A DNA stretch of 64,000 nt from Vibrio mimicus. GTDB lineage: Bacteria; Pseudomonadota; Gammaproteobacteria; Enterobacterales; Vibrionaceae. Under the pieces are notes generated by a model. The model was not told the DNA's origin and made no database searches. It saw only the letters and a list, made by a program, of their open reading frames with translations. The translations under genes were made by a program, and so were the position numbers. The stretch covers positions 806,001-870,000 of the forward strand of contig NZ_CP077425.1 of assembly GCF_019048845.1 (NCBI RefSeq). The letters are read 5' to 3'. Positions 1 to 8,614 of this stretch are shown here, one piece after another (the stretch's first letter is position 1; every line of letters begins with the position of its first letter).

Positions 1-1
1 T

Positions 2-1057
2 ACTGAAGATAATGAGATCAACCAGCAAATTGCCCTCGAACTTATGGAAGCCAAAGAGCTTTTAGTCACCACCGCTAATAATGGCAAAGAAGCACTCGAA
101 CATTTGGCCCACTCTTTAGAAACTCAGCAGCGTTTTGACATCATTTTCATGGATTTACAAATGCCTGTGATGGATGGTTATGAAGCGACACGCCATATTC
201 GCTCAATTCCAGAGCATAATGACACCCCACTGATTGCGATGACTGCCCATGCCATGGTGGAAGAACGCGAGCGCTGTTTGGGCATAGGGATGAACGATCA
301 TGTATCCAAGCCCATCGACCCAGATTTGCTCTATCGAACCATTGGCAAGTGGTGTGAAAGAAAAACAGTGCCGCAAACAGAAAGCCTCACTCGGCGAGAG
401 TCTATTCATCCCCAAGCATCGAGTGCGAAGACTCGCTTTGAATTGAGTGATATCGAGTTTTTGGATGTGAAAAATGGTCTGTTGAGAGTCGCTGGAAATG
501 AGAAGTTGTATCGGCGTTTACTGTCACAGATGTTGGATAAAGAGCACAACATCGTTAAGCGTATTGAATTGGCCTTGGAGCAGCAGGATCGAGAACTCGC
601 GGTTATGTATGCACATACTTTAAAAGGAACCGCCGCCAATTTAGGGGCGATGAGAGCTTCTGATATTGCTGCTCGACTCGAAATGGCGTTAGACAAAAAG
701 AGCGATGTAACTCAGCTTCAAGGCTTATTGAACGAGTTAACAAGCCGCCTTGAGCACTTCTTTGCCCTAGTGGCTAAAGCACTGAATCGACCGAATCCCA
801 GTAGAACTAGCACACAAGCGTTAAATAAAGAGACGATTGCCATCTTGCACCAGCTTCATCTCTATCTTTTGGACATGGATGCAGCGGCGCTCGATTTTCT
901 TGAACAGCACGACCTACATCTCAATACCTTGTTCAAATCTGAGGATTTTGCGATTTGTTGCCAATTGATCAGTGAGTGTGATTTTGCTGCTGCGGAAGTG
1001 GCATTAAGGCGTGCTGTCAGCCTCTACCCATTGGATTTAGACAAGATTTATGGATAA
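2..1057 (+). CDS. Hybrid sensor histidine kinase, C-terminal part (receiver + HPt), 5' end outside window
   Basis: The reading frame is already open at base 2 and begins TEDNEINQQIALELM, the usual start of a receiver domain in hybrid kinases, so the kinase core lies upstream of the window. The phospho-acceptor Asp (FMDLQMPVMDG) is codon 152-154. A KP motif follows (SKPIDP). After a linker comes an HPt domain with AHTLKGTAANLG; its His is codon 614-616. About 130 further residues follow without a recognised domain. This is a tripartite phosphorelay kinase in which the phosphate would go from receiver to HPt to a separate regulator. The stop overlaps the next gene by 8 bases, so the two are co-transcribed. 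The input signal is not visible here. Confidence 0.9.
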   Translation, partial: TEDNEINQQIALELMEAKELLVTTANNGKEALEHLAHSLETQQRFDIIFMDLQMPVMDGYEATRHIRSIPEHNDTPLIAMTAHAMVEERERCLGIGMNDHVSKPIDPDLLYRTIGKWCERKTVPQTESLTRRESIHPQASSAKTRFELSDIEFLDVKNGLLRVAGNEKLYRRLLSQMLDKEHNIVKRIELALEQQDRELAVMYAHTLKGTAANLGAMRASDIAARLEMALDKKSDVTQLQGLLNELTSRLEHFFALVAKALNRPNPSRTSTQALNKETIAILHQLHLYLLDMDAAALDFLEQHDLHLNTLFKSEDFAICCQLISECDFAAAEVALRRAVSLYPLDLDKIYG

Positions 1058-1304
1058 ATCGATCATGAGTGAACTAGAAACTATCTTGATTGTGGATGAT
1101 AACCCTGAAAATCGGGCGTTGTTGGCTGGATTACTTAAACCTCATTATCGCCTGCTAGTGGCGGTGAGTGGGGCGCAGGCTCTGGCGATTTGCCATAAAC
1201 AGAAACCGGATCTTGTTTTGCTTGATATCATGATGCCAGAAATGGATGGCTATGAAGTGTGTCAACGGATGAGAGCGATGAGAGCCAGTACTGGCTCTCA
1301 CTAA
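1050..1304 (+). pseudogene. Truncated response regulator (partial receiver domain)
   Basis: The 84-residue product starts like a response regulator: ETILIVDDNPENRALL with the acidic pair, then LVLLDIMMPEMDGYEV with the phospho-acceptor Asp. It stops shortly after helix 3. The beta-4 Thr/Ser region, the conserved Lys of beta-5 and any output domain are missing. A complete receiver needs about 120 residues, so this fold cannot be complete. The last codons run into a perfect 20-base palindrome (1280-1299). The gene overlaps the hybrid kinase by 8 bases and was probably its cognate regulator. The most likely cause is a deletion or the insertion of a hairpin repeat. A natural short protein is possible but less likely. 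Confidence 0.75.
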
Positions 1305-1314
1305 AGGCTAGGCT
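1279..1314. repeat. Hairpin repeat, copy 1
   Basis: TGAGAGCCA and TGGCTCTCA flank a 4-base centre, followed by CTAAAGGCTAGGCT. A second copy at 63558-63593 has the same arms, a different centre and a related tail; 27 of 36 positions match. This copy forms the end of the truncated response regulator. No T-tract follows, so a simple terminator is not favoured. Confidence 0.55.
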
Positions 1315-1403
1315 ATGGCTGTATAAGTGTGCTCCCGATAGATAGGCCACTTACCCGTTGCCCACAACTCGATTCTGGTTGGGCATGCGCGTAATCATTT
1401 AGT

Positions 1404-4265
1404 TTACACCATCCCTTCTTTTTCCACCCACCGTGGTCTGGCGACTTCATCCACCAGATACAAGATGGATTGATAAGGAATGCCGCTGTGGTGTGATAAG
1501 CCGATTTCACACGTGCGGCTGTTACTAAAACCACGGCTACAGTGCGCTGGCACTTGCTCTTTGAGCGAATGGACGGCAGCGGCATTGAGCTCAGGCGTAG
1601 TAAAGCCTTTGTCACCCGCCCAGCCACAGCACTGAATGTGCTCAGGCACTATCACCTCACTGGCGCAGGCTTTCGCCAATTTCAGCATATCGTTTTCTAA
1701 GCCGAGGCGGCGCGAGCTGCAAGTGACATGCAGCATGATGGTTTCTTGCTTCGGCGCGAGTGTTAGGTGATCCAGTAAGTAACGACTTACCAACCCCGTT
1801 GGCTCCAGAATTTCCATCGGTTTGGTAAACTGCTCAATGCTGCGTTTGGCGCACGGGCTAGTGTCCATCAATATCGGATAACGCCCCCCTTGGCTGGCTT
1901 GCCATAAAGCGTTTTCCAACTGCTGGGCTTTGCTTTGTGCAATCTCGGTCATCCCTTTGCTGTCATAAGGCATACCGCAGCACTGGCTGCTGAGCTCTGT
2001 AGGCAGAATCACTTCAAAGCCTGCTTTATTGAGCAGGGAGAGGGTGACTTCCGTCAGTGGGCGTTGATCGGTCGCGCTCGCTTGTTGCCCCATATTGCGG
2101 CTGGCACAGGAGGGCAGGTAAACCACTTTTTTGTCACTACGCGGTAGATTTTCGACAGCGAGTTCCAGCGAGTGAGTGTTCGCTTGCGGCATTTCCGGCA
2201 TCCACAAAGGGGTTTTGCCTTTGCTGATCCGGCGCAGACCATTAACCATGGAACCCACCGATTTTTCTCCGAGCACTTTGGTTGCCAGTTGGTTGGCTTT
2301 TAAGCCGCCGCGAGCGAGCGTGGTGGTCGCGCTAAAGTGCTCTGCTGTCCAACGCGCAATCGGGGTAAATTTTTGGTATTTGGCGGTGCGCAGTTTTTTG
2401 ACCAAATCGCCGGTATTGATCCCTACTGGGCAGCGTTCTGCGCATAGTCCAGTCGCGGCGCAGGTGTCTAACCCTTGGTATTCAAACACTTGCTCTAGCT
2501 CGCTAGAAGCCACGCTTTCACCCGCTGCGCGGCGGCGTTGCAATTCGCGGTACAACACAATGCGTTGGCGTGGTGACAAAGTGAGGGTGCGTGATGGGCA
2601 GACCGGCTCACAGAAACCACATTCGATACAGCGATCCACCAAGTTATCGGCCGCAGGCATGGGTTTAAGGTTGCTGATGTGCGAATGCTTATCTTCGTTG
2701 ATGATGACGCCGGGGTTGAGTAAGCGTTTGGGGTCAAAGAGTGCTTTGATTTTCTGCATCAAGGCGTAGCCTTCTTTACCCCATTCCAGCTCAACGTAAG
2801 GGGCCATGTTGCGCCCTGTGCCGTGTTCCGCTTTCAGTGAGCCTTGGTATTTCACGGCGACCAGTTCGGCCACATCGTCCATAAACGCGCCGTAACGTTC
2901 GATTTCACTTTGCTTATCAAAGCCTTGAGTGAACACAAAGTGCAGGTTGCCTTCAAGGGCGTGGCCAAAGATGATCGCTTCGCTGTAGTGGTATTTGTCA
3001 AACAGAGCTTGCAGATCGCGCACGCCCGCTGCGAGGTTTTCTACCGGAAAGGCCACATCTTCAATGATGACCGTAGTGCCCACTTCGCGTACAGCCCCCA
3101 CCGCAGGGAACATGCCTTTACGAATACCCCATAAGGTCGCCACAGTTTTGCTCTCAGAAGTAAACGGAACCGATTCAATAATGTGGTAGCTTTGCAGCGC
3201 GCTCATCACTTGCTCACACTGAGCGTGTAAGGTTTGCGCGTCACTGGCGTGGGATTCAACCAGCAGCGCAGCGGCTTCTAAATCGAGCTTGGCGATAAAC
3301 TCTGGCATGCCTTTTTTGTCGGCAACTGAGCGTAGCGCGCGTCCATCCATCATTTCTACCGCTGCCACTGGCGTTTTGGAAAGCGTGGTGACGGCTTGGC
3401 TGGCTTGTTCAATATCGGCAAACACCAGTAGCGCAGAGGCTTTGTGTGCGTGTTCAATCACGGTGTGATAGGTGATGTCGGCGATAAAGCCGAGTGTGCC
3501 TTCTGAGCCAATCATCAAATGGGTCAGCACTTCGATTGGATCAGAGAAATCAACCAAGGCGTTCAGCGCATAACCTGTGGTGTTTTTCAGACGGTATTTG
3601 TGGCGAATGCGTTCGGTGAGTTCAGAATTGGCAAGGGTTTCTTGGCACAGCGCGTGAATGCCTTCCACTAAGTCGGCACGCTCTTGTTTAAAACGTGCCA
3701 CGCTGTCGGGGTCGCGCGTATCGAGCACATAACCATCGGCAAACACAATTTGCATGCCATCAACGGTGCGATACGAGTTTTGCGCCGTACCGCAGCACAT
3801 GCCGCTGGCGTTATTGGCGGCAATGCCACCGATTTTACAGGTGTTGATGGAGGCGGGATCGGGGCCGATTTTGCGCTGAAACGGGGCAAGGTACTTGTTG
3901 GCATCGGCGCCAATCACGCCCGGTTGCAGGCGAATTTTCAAGCCTTGGTTTTGCACTTCATGTCCGCGCCAATCGTCGGTTAAGGTGATGAGTACCGAGT
4001 CGGAAACGGCTTGACCCGATAAGCTGGTGCCTGCCGCGCGAAAGGTAAAATGGATACCCAGTTGGCCGCAACTCTGAATAGCAAAAATCACTTCATCGAG
4101 TGATTTGAGGCGTAACACGATTTTTGGGATCAACCGATAAAAGCTGGCATCGGTACCGTAGGCGAGCCGTTTTGCTTCTTGAGTAATAATGCGCTGCGGA
4201 TCAATTCGGCTCGCTAAAATCTGTTCGAGCTGCTGATAGAGACGATCGGCGATCGGTGGGGTCAT
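1404..4265 (-). CDS. FAD/Fe-S D-2-hydroxyacid (D-lactate) dehydrogenase, YdiJ / Dld-II type
   Basis: This protein of about 953 residues probably oxidises D-lactate or a related D-2-hydroxyacid and passes electrons to the respiratory chain. The N-terminal half is an FAD-binding type 4 oxidase (TFRAAGTSLSGQ near residue 75). Two ferredoxin-like clusters follow (CIECGFCEPVCP and CAATGLCAERCP). The C-terminal third has two cysteine-rich CCG modules (CCGMPYD, CCGWAGD), as in GlcF/LldE subunits. The start is the ATG at 4265, preceded by GAGGAA; an upstream TTG has no such site. It is the third gene of the lldP-lldD unit. Family members include Shewanella Dld-II and E. coli YdiJ, so the exact substrate (D-lactate or D-2-hydroxyglutarate) is inferred. 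Confidence 0.88.
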   Translation of the reverse strand: MTPPIADRLYQQLEQILASRIDPQRIITQEAKRLAYGTDASFYRLIPKIVLRLKSLDEVIFAIQSCGQLGIHFTFRAAGTSLSGQAVSDSVLITLTDDWRGHEVQNQGLKIRLQPGVIGADANKYLAPFQRKIGPDPASINTCKIGGIAANNASGMCCGTAQNSYRTVDGMQIVFADGYVLDTRDPDSVARFKQERADLVEGIHALCQETLANSELTERIRHKYRLKNTTGYALNALVDFSDPIEVLTHLMIGSEGTLGFIADITYHTVIEHAHKASALLVFADIEQASQAVTTLSKTPVAAVEMMDGRALRSVADKKGMPEFIAKLDLEAAALLVESHASDAQTLHAQCEQVMSALQSYHIIESVPFTSESKTVATLWGIRKGMFPAVGAVREVGTTVIIEDVAFPVENLAAGVRDLQALFDKYHYSEAIIFGHALEGNLHFVFTQGFDKQSEIERYGAFMDDVAELVAVKYQGSLKAEHGTGRNMAPYVELEWGKEGYALMQKIKALFDPKRLLNPGVIINEDKHSHISNLKPMPAADNLVDRCIECGFCEPVCPSRTLTLSPRQRIVLYRELQRRRAAGESVASSELEQVFEYQGLDTCAATGLCAERCPVGINTGDLVKKLRTAKYQKFTPIARWTAEHFSATTTLARGGLKANQLATKVLGEKSVGSMVNGLRRISKGKTPLWMPEMPQANTHSLELAVENLPRSDKKVVYLPSCASRNMGQQASATDQRPLTEVTLSLLNKAGFEVILPTELSSQCCGMPYDSKGMTEIAQSKAQQLENALWQASQGGRYPILMDTSPCAKRSIEQFTKPMEILEPTGLVSRYLLDHLTLAPKQETIMLHVTCSSRRLGLENDMLKLAKACASEVIVPEHIQCCGWAGDKGFTTPELNAAAVHSLKEQVPAHCSRGFSNSRTCEIGLSHHSGIPYQSILYLVDEVARPRWVEKEGMV

Positions 4266-4305
4266 ATTGTGCTTCCTCGTGTGTTCCCTCAATTCACTTT
4301 TTACC

Positions 4306-4334
4306 TGAAGTTGCAGGGGAGGGCTGCAACTTCA
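4306..4334 (-). other. Intercistronic hairpin between lldD and the Fe-S dehydrogenase
   Basis: TGAAGTTGCAG and CTGCAACTTCA form a perfect 11-bp stem with a 7-base loop. It lies between the lldD stop and the next start. On the minus strand no T-run follows, so an mRNA processing or stability element is more likely than a full terminator. Confidence 0.6.
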
Positions 4335-4362
4335 AGTCTTTTAAGGTTAGGGGATACTTTTA

Positions 4363-5499
4363 TTATCTTTTGACTAATGAATCGCGTGACAGTTCGGCAA
4401 TGCTCTTTGCGCCAGTCAAGGTCATGGCAACCCGCATCTCTTTTTCATACAGGTCGAGCAGGTTTTCTACCCCAGCGCGCCCTTGTGCTGCCAGAGCGTA
4501 GATAAATGAGCGGCCGAGCATGGTGCAATCTGCGCCGAGTGCCAGCATGCGTACCACGTCTAGACCCGTGCGGATACCTGAATCGACCAGAATTTTCAGG
4601 TCGCCTTTCACCGCATCGGCAATCGCGGGTAGCGCTTGCACGGTAGAAAGCACCCCATCTAACTGGCGACCACCGTGGTTAGACACCACAATGCCGTCTG
4701 CGCCGAAACGCACCGCGTCTTTTGCATCTTCCGTATCTAAAATGCCTTTGATGATCATTGGGCCGTCCCAGAAATCACGGATCCACTCTAAGTCTTTCCA
4801 TGAAATGGAAGGGTCAAAGTTCGCGCCCAGCCAGCCGATGTAGTCTTCCAATTTGGTCGGTGAGCCACGATATTTGGAGATGTTACCCAAATCATGCGGC
4901 TTACCAAGCAAACCCACATTCCAAGCCCAGCTTGGGTGTGTCATGGCTTGCAATACGCGGCGCATTGCCGCGTTAGGGCCACTCATGCCGGAATGCATAT
5001 CGCGATAACGTGCACCCGGTACAGGCATATCCACGGTGAACACGAGGTTTTTCACGCCTGCGGCTTTGGCACGTTCCAACACGTTTTTCATAAAGCCGCG
5101 ATCTTTTAAAACGTAAAGCTGGAACCAGATTGGACGATGAATCGAAGGCGCCACTTCTTCAATGGGACAGACCGAAACCGTGGAAAGAGTAAAAGGAATG
5201 CCTTTCGCTTCCGCCGCTTGCGCGGCTTGCACTTCGCCACGGCGGGCGTACATACCGGTTAAACCCACAGGAGAAAGGGCGATCGGCAGTGCCATTTTTT
5301 CGCCAAACAGCTCGGTTTCTAAACTCAGCTCAGACATATCACTCAGTACACGTTGGCGCAGGGCAATGTCGGCCAGATCATCGGTATTGCGTCTGAGCGT
5401 GTGTTCTCCATACGATCCGCCATCGATGTAGTGGAACAAAAAGGGCGGGAGTTTGGCTTTGGCTGCCGCGCGGTAATCGGTCGAAGCGGAAATGATCAT
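4363..5499 (-). CDS. lldD: L-lactate dehydrogenase (FMN-dependent)
   Basis: This 378-residue enzyme oxidises L-lactate to pyruvate at the inner membrane and feeds electrons to quinones. It belongs to the FMN-dependent alpha-hydroxyacid dehydrogenases. Visible signatures are [20 protein letters not shown] at the N-terminus, SNHGGRQLD with the catalytic His near residue 275, and [18 protein letters not shown], which belongs to the FMN phosphate site. The length matches E. coli LldD (about 396 residues). It follows lldP by about 120 bases on the same strand and precedes the Fe-S dehydrogenase, so both lactate enantiomers are probably handled by one operon. Confidence 0.96.
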   Translation of the reverse strand: MIISASTDYRAAAKAKLPPFLFHYIDGGSYGEHTLRRNTDDLADIALRQRVLSDMSELSLETELFGEKMALPIALSPVGLTGMYARRGEVQAAQAAEAKGIPFTLSTVSVCPIEEVAPSIHRPIWFQLYVLKDRGFMKNVLERAKAAGVKNLVFTVDMPVPGARYRDMHSGMSGPNAAMRRVLQAMTHPSWAWNVGLLGKPHDLGNISKYRGSPTKLEDYIGWLGANFDPSISWKDLEWIRDFWDGPMIIKGILDTEDAKDAVRFGADGIVVSNHGGRQLDGVLSTVQALPAIADAVKGDLKILVDSGIRTGLDVVRMLALGADCTMLGRSFIYALAAQGRAGVENLLDLYEKEMRVAMTLTGAKSIAELSRDSLVKR

Positions 5500-5584
5500 A
5501 ATGCAATCCTATTCTGGGCCTATTCTGTGAATGTTTCTTTTTTGCTCAAGCCCATACACGAGGTGCAAGGTGAGTTTGAGCAAT

Positions 5585-5605
5585 GAGAGCGAGACGCTCG
5601 CTCTC
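5585..5605 (-). other. Intercistronic hairpin between lldP and lldD
   Basis: GAGAGCGAG and CTCGCTCTC form a perfect 9-bp stem around ACG, just after the lldP stop on the minus strand. No T-tract follows. It probably stabilises the lldP 3' end or sets different expression of lldP and lldD. Confidence 0.55.
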
Positions 5606-5621
5606 GGTACTGATTAAAGTT

Positions 5622-7316
5622 TTAGCGGTTCATTAAAGCATCGGTCATGTTGAAGCCGTAAATCACGGTCATGCCGATGATGCCGGTCAAAACAAGATAG
5701 TAGAGGGTTGGCAATACGGTTTTGCGCAGTGTCGCACCTTCACGACCGAGCAGGCCAACCGTCGCGGATGCCGCGACCACGTTGTGGATGGCAATCATGT
5801 TACCGGCGGCTGCACCAACAGCTTGCAGAGCGATGATTACCACGCTAGAGATGGTCAGCGTTTGTGCCACTTCAAATTGGAATTGGCTGAACATCATGTT
5901 GGAGACTGTGTTAGAGCCGGCAATGAAAGCCCCCAGTGCACCGACGGTCGCACTTAGCATTGGGAAAGCTTCACCCACCAAGCCTGCAGCAAAGTTGGCA
6001 GTAGTCACTGGCATACTGGCTAAATCTGCGCCGTTAACTCCAGAGTTAATGAAAATCCGCACCATCGGGATGGTAAACACCAGTACAAAGCCTGCGCCAA
6101 TCAAGGTTTTGGTCGATTCACCAAACGCTTTGCCCATAGGCGCTAAGCTGCGAGCTTGAGTGAGAACCGCAATCAAGGCCACAAACACCAGAATGCCACC
6201 AGGTAGATAAAGCGGCTCAATGGCAGTGCTGATGCCGGTTTCACCTAAAATATGGCTAAAGGAAACCTTGATACCCAGTAGCAACGCTTTGACATCCGCA
6301 CTCACACGGCTAGCGACGAGAATCACCGCGAGCAGCACATAAGGTGCCCATGCGAGAGCAAGACTCATAGGCTTGGCTTTGACGTCATCCAGATCCATTT
6401 TCAGTGAGCCTAACCATTCCGCAGGCCATTCGTTTTCAGGACGAAAATCCCATTGGGTTTTGGGTACCAAGAAGCCTTTTTTCGCCGCCGTTACCACAAT
6501 CGCAAGGCCAACGAGACCGCCCATGAGTGAGGGAAACTCAGGGCCGAGGAACACGCCGGTCAGCGCGTAAGGAACAGTAAAGGCAAGGCCTGAAAAAATC
6601 GCGAAAGGTAGAATGTCCAAACCTTCCGTCCAGCTACGATTCGTACCGAAGAAACGGGTCAACATCATCGCCATCAAAATGGGCATCAGTGTGCCGACTG
6701 AGGCGTGGATCAGCGCCACACTGGTGGTGATTTGCTGCAGATACACATCCCAGTTTGAACCGTTAGCCAGCAGCGCTTCCGTGATGTTGTGGGTGTCCAG
6801 ACCTTTGTTGACGCCAACAATGATTGGCGTACCAACGGCGCCAAATGAAACGGGCGTCGATTGGATCATCATGCCCATTAACACGGCAGCAAGGGCAGGG
6901 AAACCAATCGCAACCAGCAGTGGTGCAGCAATCGCCGCAGGCGTTCCGAAGCCGGAAGCCCCTTCAATAAAAGAGCCAAAACACCAAGCGATGATGATGG
7001 CCTGCACGCGGCGATCCGGTGAAATGTTGGTAAAGCCGTTACGAATCGTGGTAATCGCACCTGTGTATTTGAGCGTGTTGAGCAGGAAAATCGCACCAAA
7101 CACAATCCATAACACAGAGACCGTGATGCCCAAACCTTGCAATACGGAGGCGATCACGCGGTTAGCCGACATATCCCAAAATATCAGGGCAATCGCAACG
7201 GTCAGTGCGAAAGCCACGGGCATGGCTTTCTTGGCTGGCCAGTTGAGGCCGACCAGTAAAATAGCGGCCACCACTATGGGTGAAAAGGCCACCAATGCGA
7301 GCAATGTTTCATTCAT
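5622..7316 (-). CDS. lldP: L-lactate permease
   Basis: This 564-residue inner-membrane protein is the lactate:proton symporter of the LctP family. The sequence is a series of hydrophobic helices; [20 protein letters not shown] and the [14 protein letters not shown] segment are family hallmarks. The ATG at 7316 ([11 protein letters not shown]) has a GAGGAAG ribosome site about 8 bases upstream; an upstream in-frame extension would add a non-family N-terminus. It is the first gene of the lldP-lldD-dehydrogenase unit, and a LysR gene is transcribed divergently. The uptake gene leading the unit fits growth on host or environmental lactate. Confidence 0.95.
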   Translation of the reverse strand: MNETLLALVAFSPIVVAAILLVGLNWPAKKAMPVAFALTVAIALIFWDMSANRVIASVLQGLGITVSVLWIVFGAIFLLNTLKYTGAITTIRNGFTNISPDRRVQAIIIAWCFGSFIEGASGFGTPAAIAAPLLVAIGFPALAAVLMGMMIQSTPVSFGAVGTPIIVGVNKGLDTHNITEALLANGSNWDVYLQQITTSVALIHASVGTLMPILMAMMLTRFFGTNRSWTEGLDILPFAIFSGLAFTVPYALTGVFLGPEFPSLMGGLVGLAIVVTAAKKGFLVPKTQWDFRPENEWPAEWLGSLKMDLDDVKAKPMSLALAWAPYVLLAVILVASRVSADVKALLLGIKVSFSHILGETGISTAIEPLYLPGGILVFVALIAVLTQARSLAPMGKAFGESTKTLIGAGFVLVFTIPMVRIFINSGVNGADLASMPVTTANFAAGLVGEAFPMLSATVGALGAFIAGSNTVSNMMFSQFQFEVAQTLTISSVVIIALQAVGAAAGNMIAIHNVVAASATVGLLGREGATLRKTVLPTLYYLVLTGIIGMTVIYGFNMTDALMNR

Positions 7317-7480
7317 GGAGTACTTCCTCGTCCTTGAACTCTCCATCAATCGGGATGAGCTAACGCGCACAGAATGTAGGGTACGGCTAACCAGTAAGAG
7401 TTCGGTTGTTGATTTTTTATAGTTGTGATGGGGTTGTTAAGTTGGCGTGAATTTACTGCTTTATTTTTTGTGGATATAGG

Positions 7481-7503
7481 GAAATAATGAAATTCATTAT
7501 TTC
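7481..7503. promoter_or_regulatory. Perfect inverted repeat in the lldP/LysR intergenic region
   Basis: GAAATAATGAA and TTCATTATTTC are exact inverted copies around one base. The repeat ends 18 bases before the LysR start and about 165 bases before lldP. Position and symmetry suggest the binding site of the adjacent LysR protein, acting on its own promoter and perhaps on lldP. Confidence 0.5.
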
Positions 7504-7521
7504 CAAAAATAACAAAATCAG

Positions 7522-8421
7522 ATGCGTGCCGATGACTTAATTTTGTTTTATCAAGTGATTGAATTGGGGAGTTTCAGTAAGGTTGCAGAGCAAAATGGCC
7601 TTACAAATTCGGTGGTTAGCAAAAGATTGGCGCGATTGGAAGAAGAACTTGGCGTGCAGCTATTGTATCGAACAACGCGTAAATTGACCTTGACTGAGGC
7701 AGGCAAGGCACTGTTGCACGGTGCTAAAAATGTGAAGCAAGCCACTCAAGAAGCGCTGGACGCGGTGGTGGGATTTGGCGAAAACGTCAGCGGTCACATC
7801 AAAATGTCGGTGCCGACCATCTCGGGTGACTTGATTTTAGCTGATGCGGTCGCTGAGTTTTGTAACCTGCATCCGGGGCTGACGGTGGATATGTCGCTGG
7901 ATAATCGCTTCGTAGATCTTGTTGAAGGCGGCTATGACTTGGTGATCCGCACCGGTTATTTGGAAGATTCGAGTTTGATTGCGCGGCATATTTTGGACTC
8001 GCAGTGGGTAGTGTGCGCCTCTCCCGCTTACATCGCCCGCAACGGTAAGCCACTCAAGCCAGAAGACTTAGCCAGACACAACTGTTTGCAATACGCCTAT
8101 CAAACCACGGGGGCGACCGATTGGGAATTTAAAGGGGCAAAAGGCAACTACATAGTTAAAGTGTCCGGTACCTTTTCGACCGATAATGCCACCGCACTGC
8201 GTAAAGCTGCGCTTGGTGGGCACGGCATTGCTTATGTACCGCGCTGCTTGGTGTATCACGATTTTCGTAATGGCGAATTGGTGGACGTGTTTCCAGAACA
8301 GGTCGGCAAAAAACTTGGTATCTACGCAGTTTATCCATTCACGCGCCAACCGCCCAACAAAGTGCGTTTGTTGATTGAGCATATTCGTACCCGTTATCTC
8401 ACTATTTCTCACTATTTCTGA
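7522..8421 (+). CDS. LysR-family transcriptional regulator, divergent from lldP
   Basis: This 299-residue protein has an N-terminal winged helix-turn-helix (FYQVIELGSFSKVAEQNGLT, then VVSKRLARLEEELG and LLYRTTRKLTLTEAG), followed by a LysR substrate-binding domain. The ISGDLILADAVAEFCNLHPG segment and the C-terminal region resemble the CrgA/AaeR-like subgroup. It faces lldP across about 205 bases that hold a perfect 23-base palindrome. Control of the lactate operon is inferred from this arrangement. No strong ribosome site is visible before the ATG. Confidence 0.88.
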   Translation: MRADDLILFYQVIELGSFSKVAEQNGLTNSVVSKRLARLEEELGVQLLYRTTRKLTLTEAGKALLHGAKNVKQATQEALDAVVGFGENVSGHIKMSVPTISGDLILADAVAEFCNLHPGLTVDMSLDNRFVDLVEGGYDLVIRTGYLEDSSLIARHILDSQWVVCASPAYIARNGKPLKPEDLARHNCLQYAYQTTGATDWEFKGAKGNYIVKVSGTFSTDNATALRKAALGGHGIAYVPRCLVYHDFRNGELVDVFPEQVGKKLGIYAVYPFTRQPPNKVRLLIEHIRTRYLTISHYF

Positions 8422-8469
8422 GCGATTTTGCAGAGCAGGGTGGAAGATAGGGACAGAAGAAGTCAGAGA

Positions 8470-8500
8470 TAAAAAACTCGCTCAACTTGAGCGAGTTTTT
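8470..8500. terminator. Bidirectional Rho-independent terminator
   Basis: ACTCGCTCAA and TTGAGCGAGT form a perfect 10-bp stem flanked by A-run and T-run. It ends the LysR transcript; the A-run side could also end the converging minus-strand ABC unit. Confidence 0.85.
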
Positions 8501-8614
8501 GTGGTCGGCGGCCAAACCGAAAAGGCAGCTATGCCATGGTGAAATGAGTGAATGCGGGGTAAACCTCATTCACTGTGAACTAAGTATAGACGGCATTCGT
8601 GAACTTAATATGAA

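Noticed and set aside
2176..2769. Long frame opposite the Fe-S dehydrogenase gene
   Set aside because: It is the shadow of a strongly supported gene; no domain and no ribosome site.
6613..7422. Frame of 269 codons opposite lldP
   Set aside because: The hydrophobic pattern is the complement of lldP; lldP has a clear family match.
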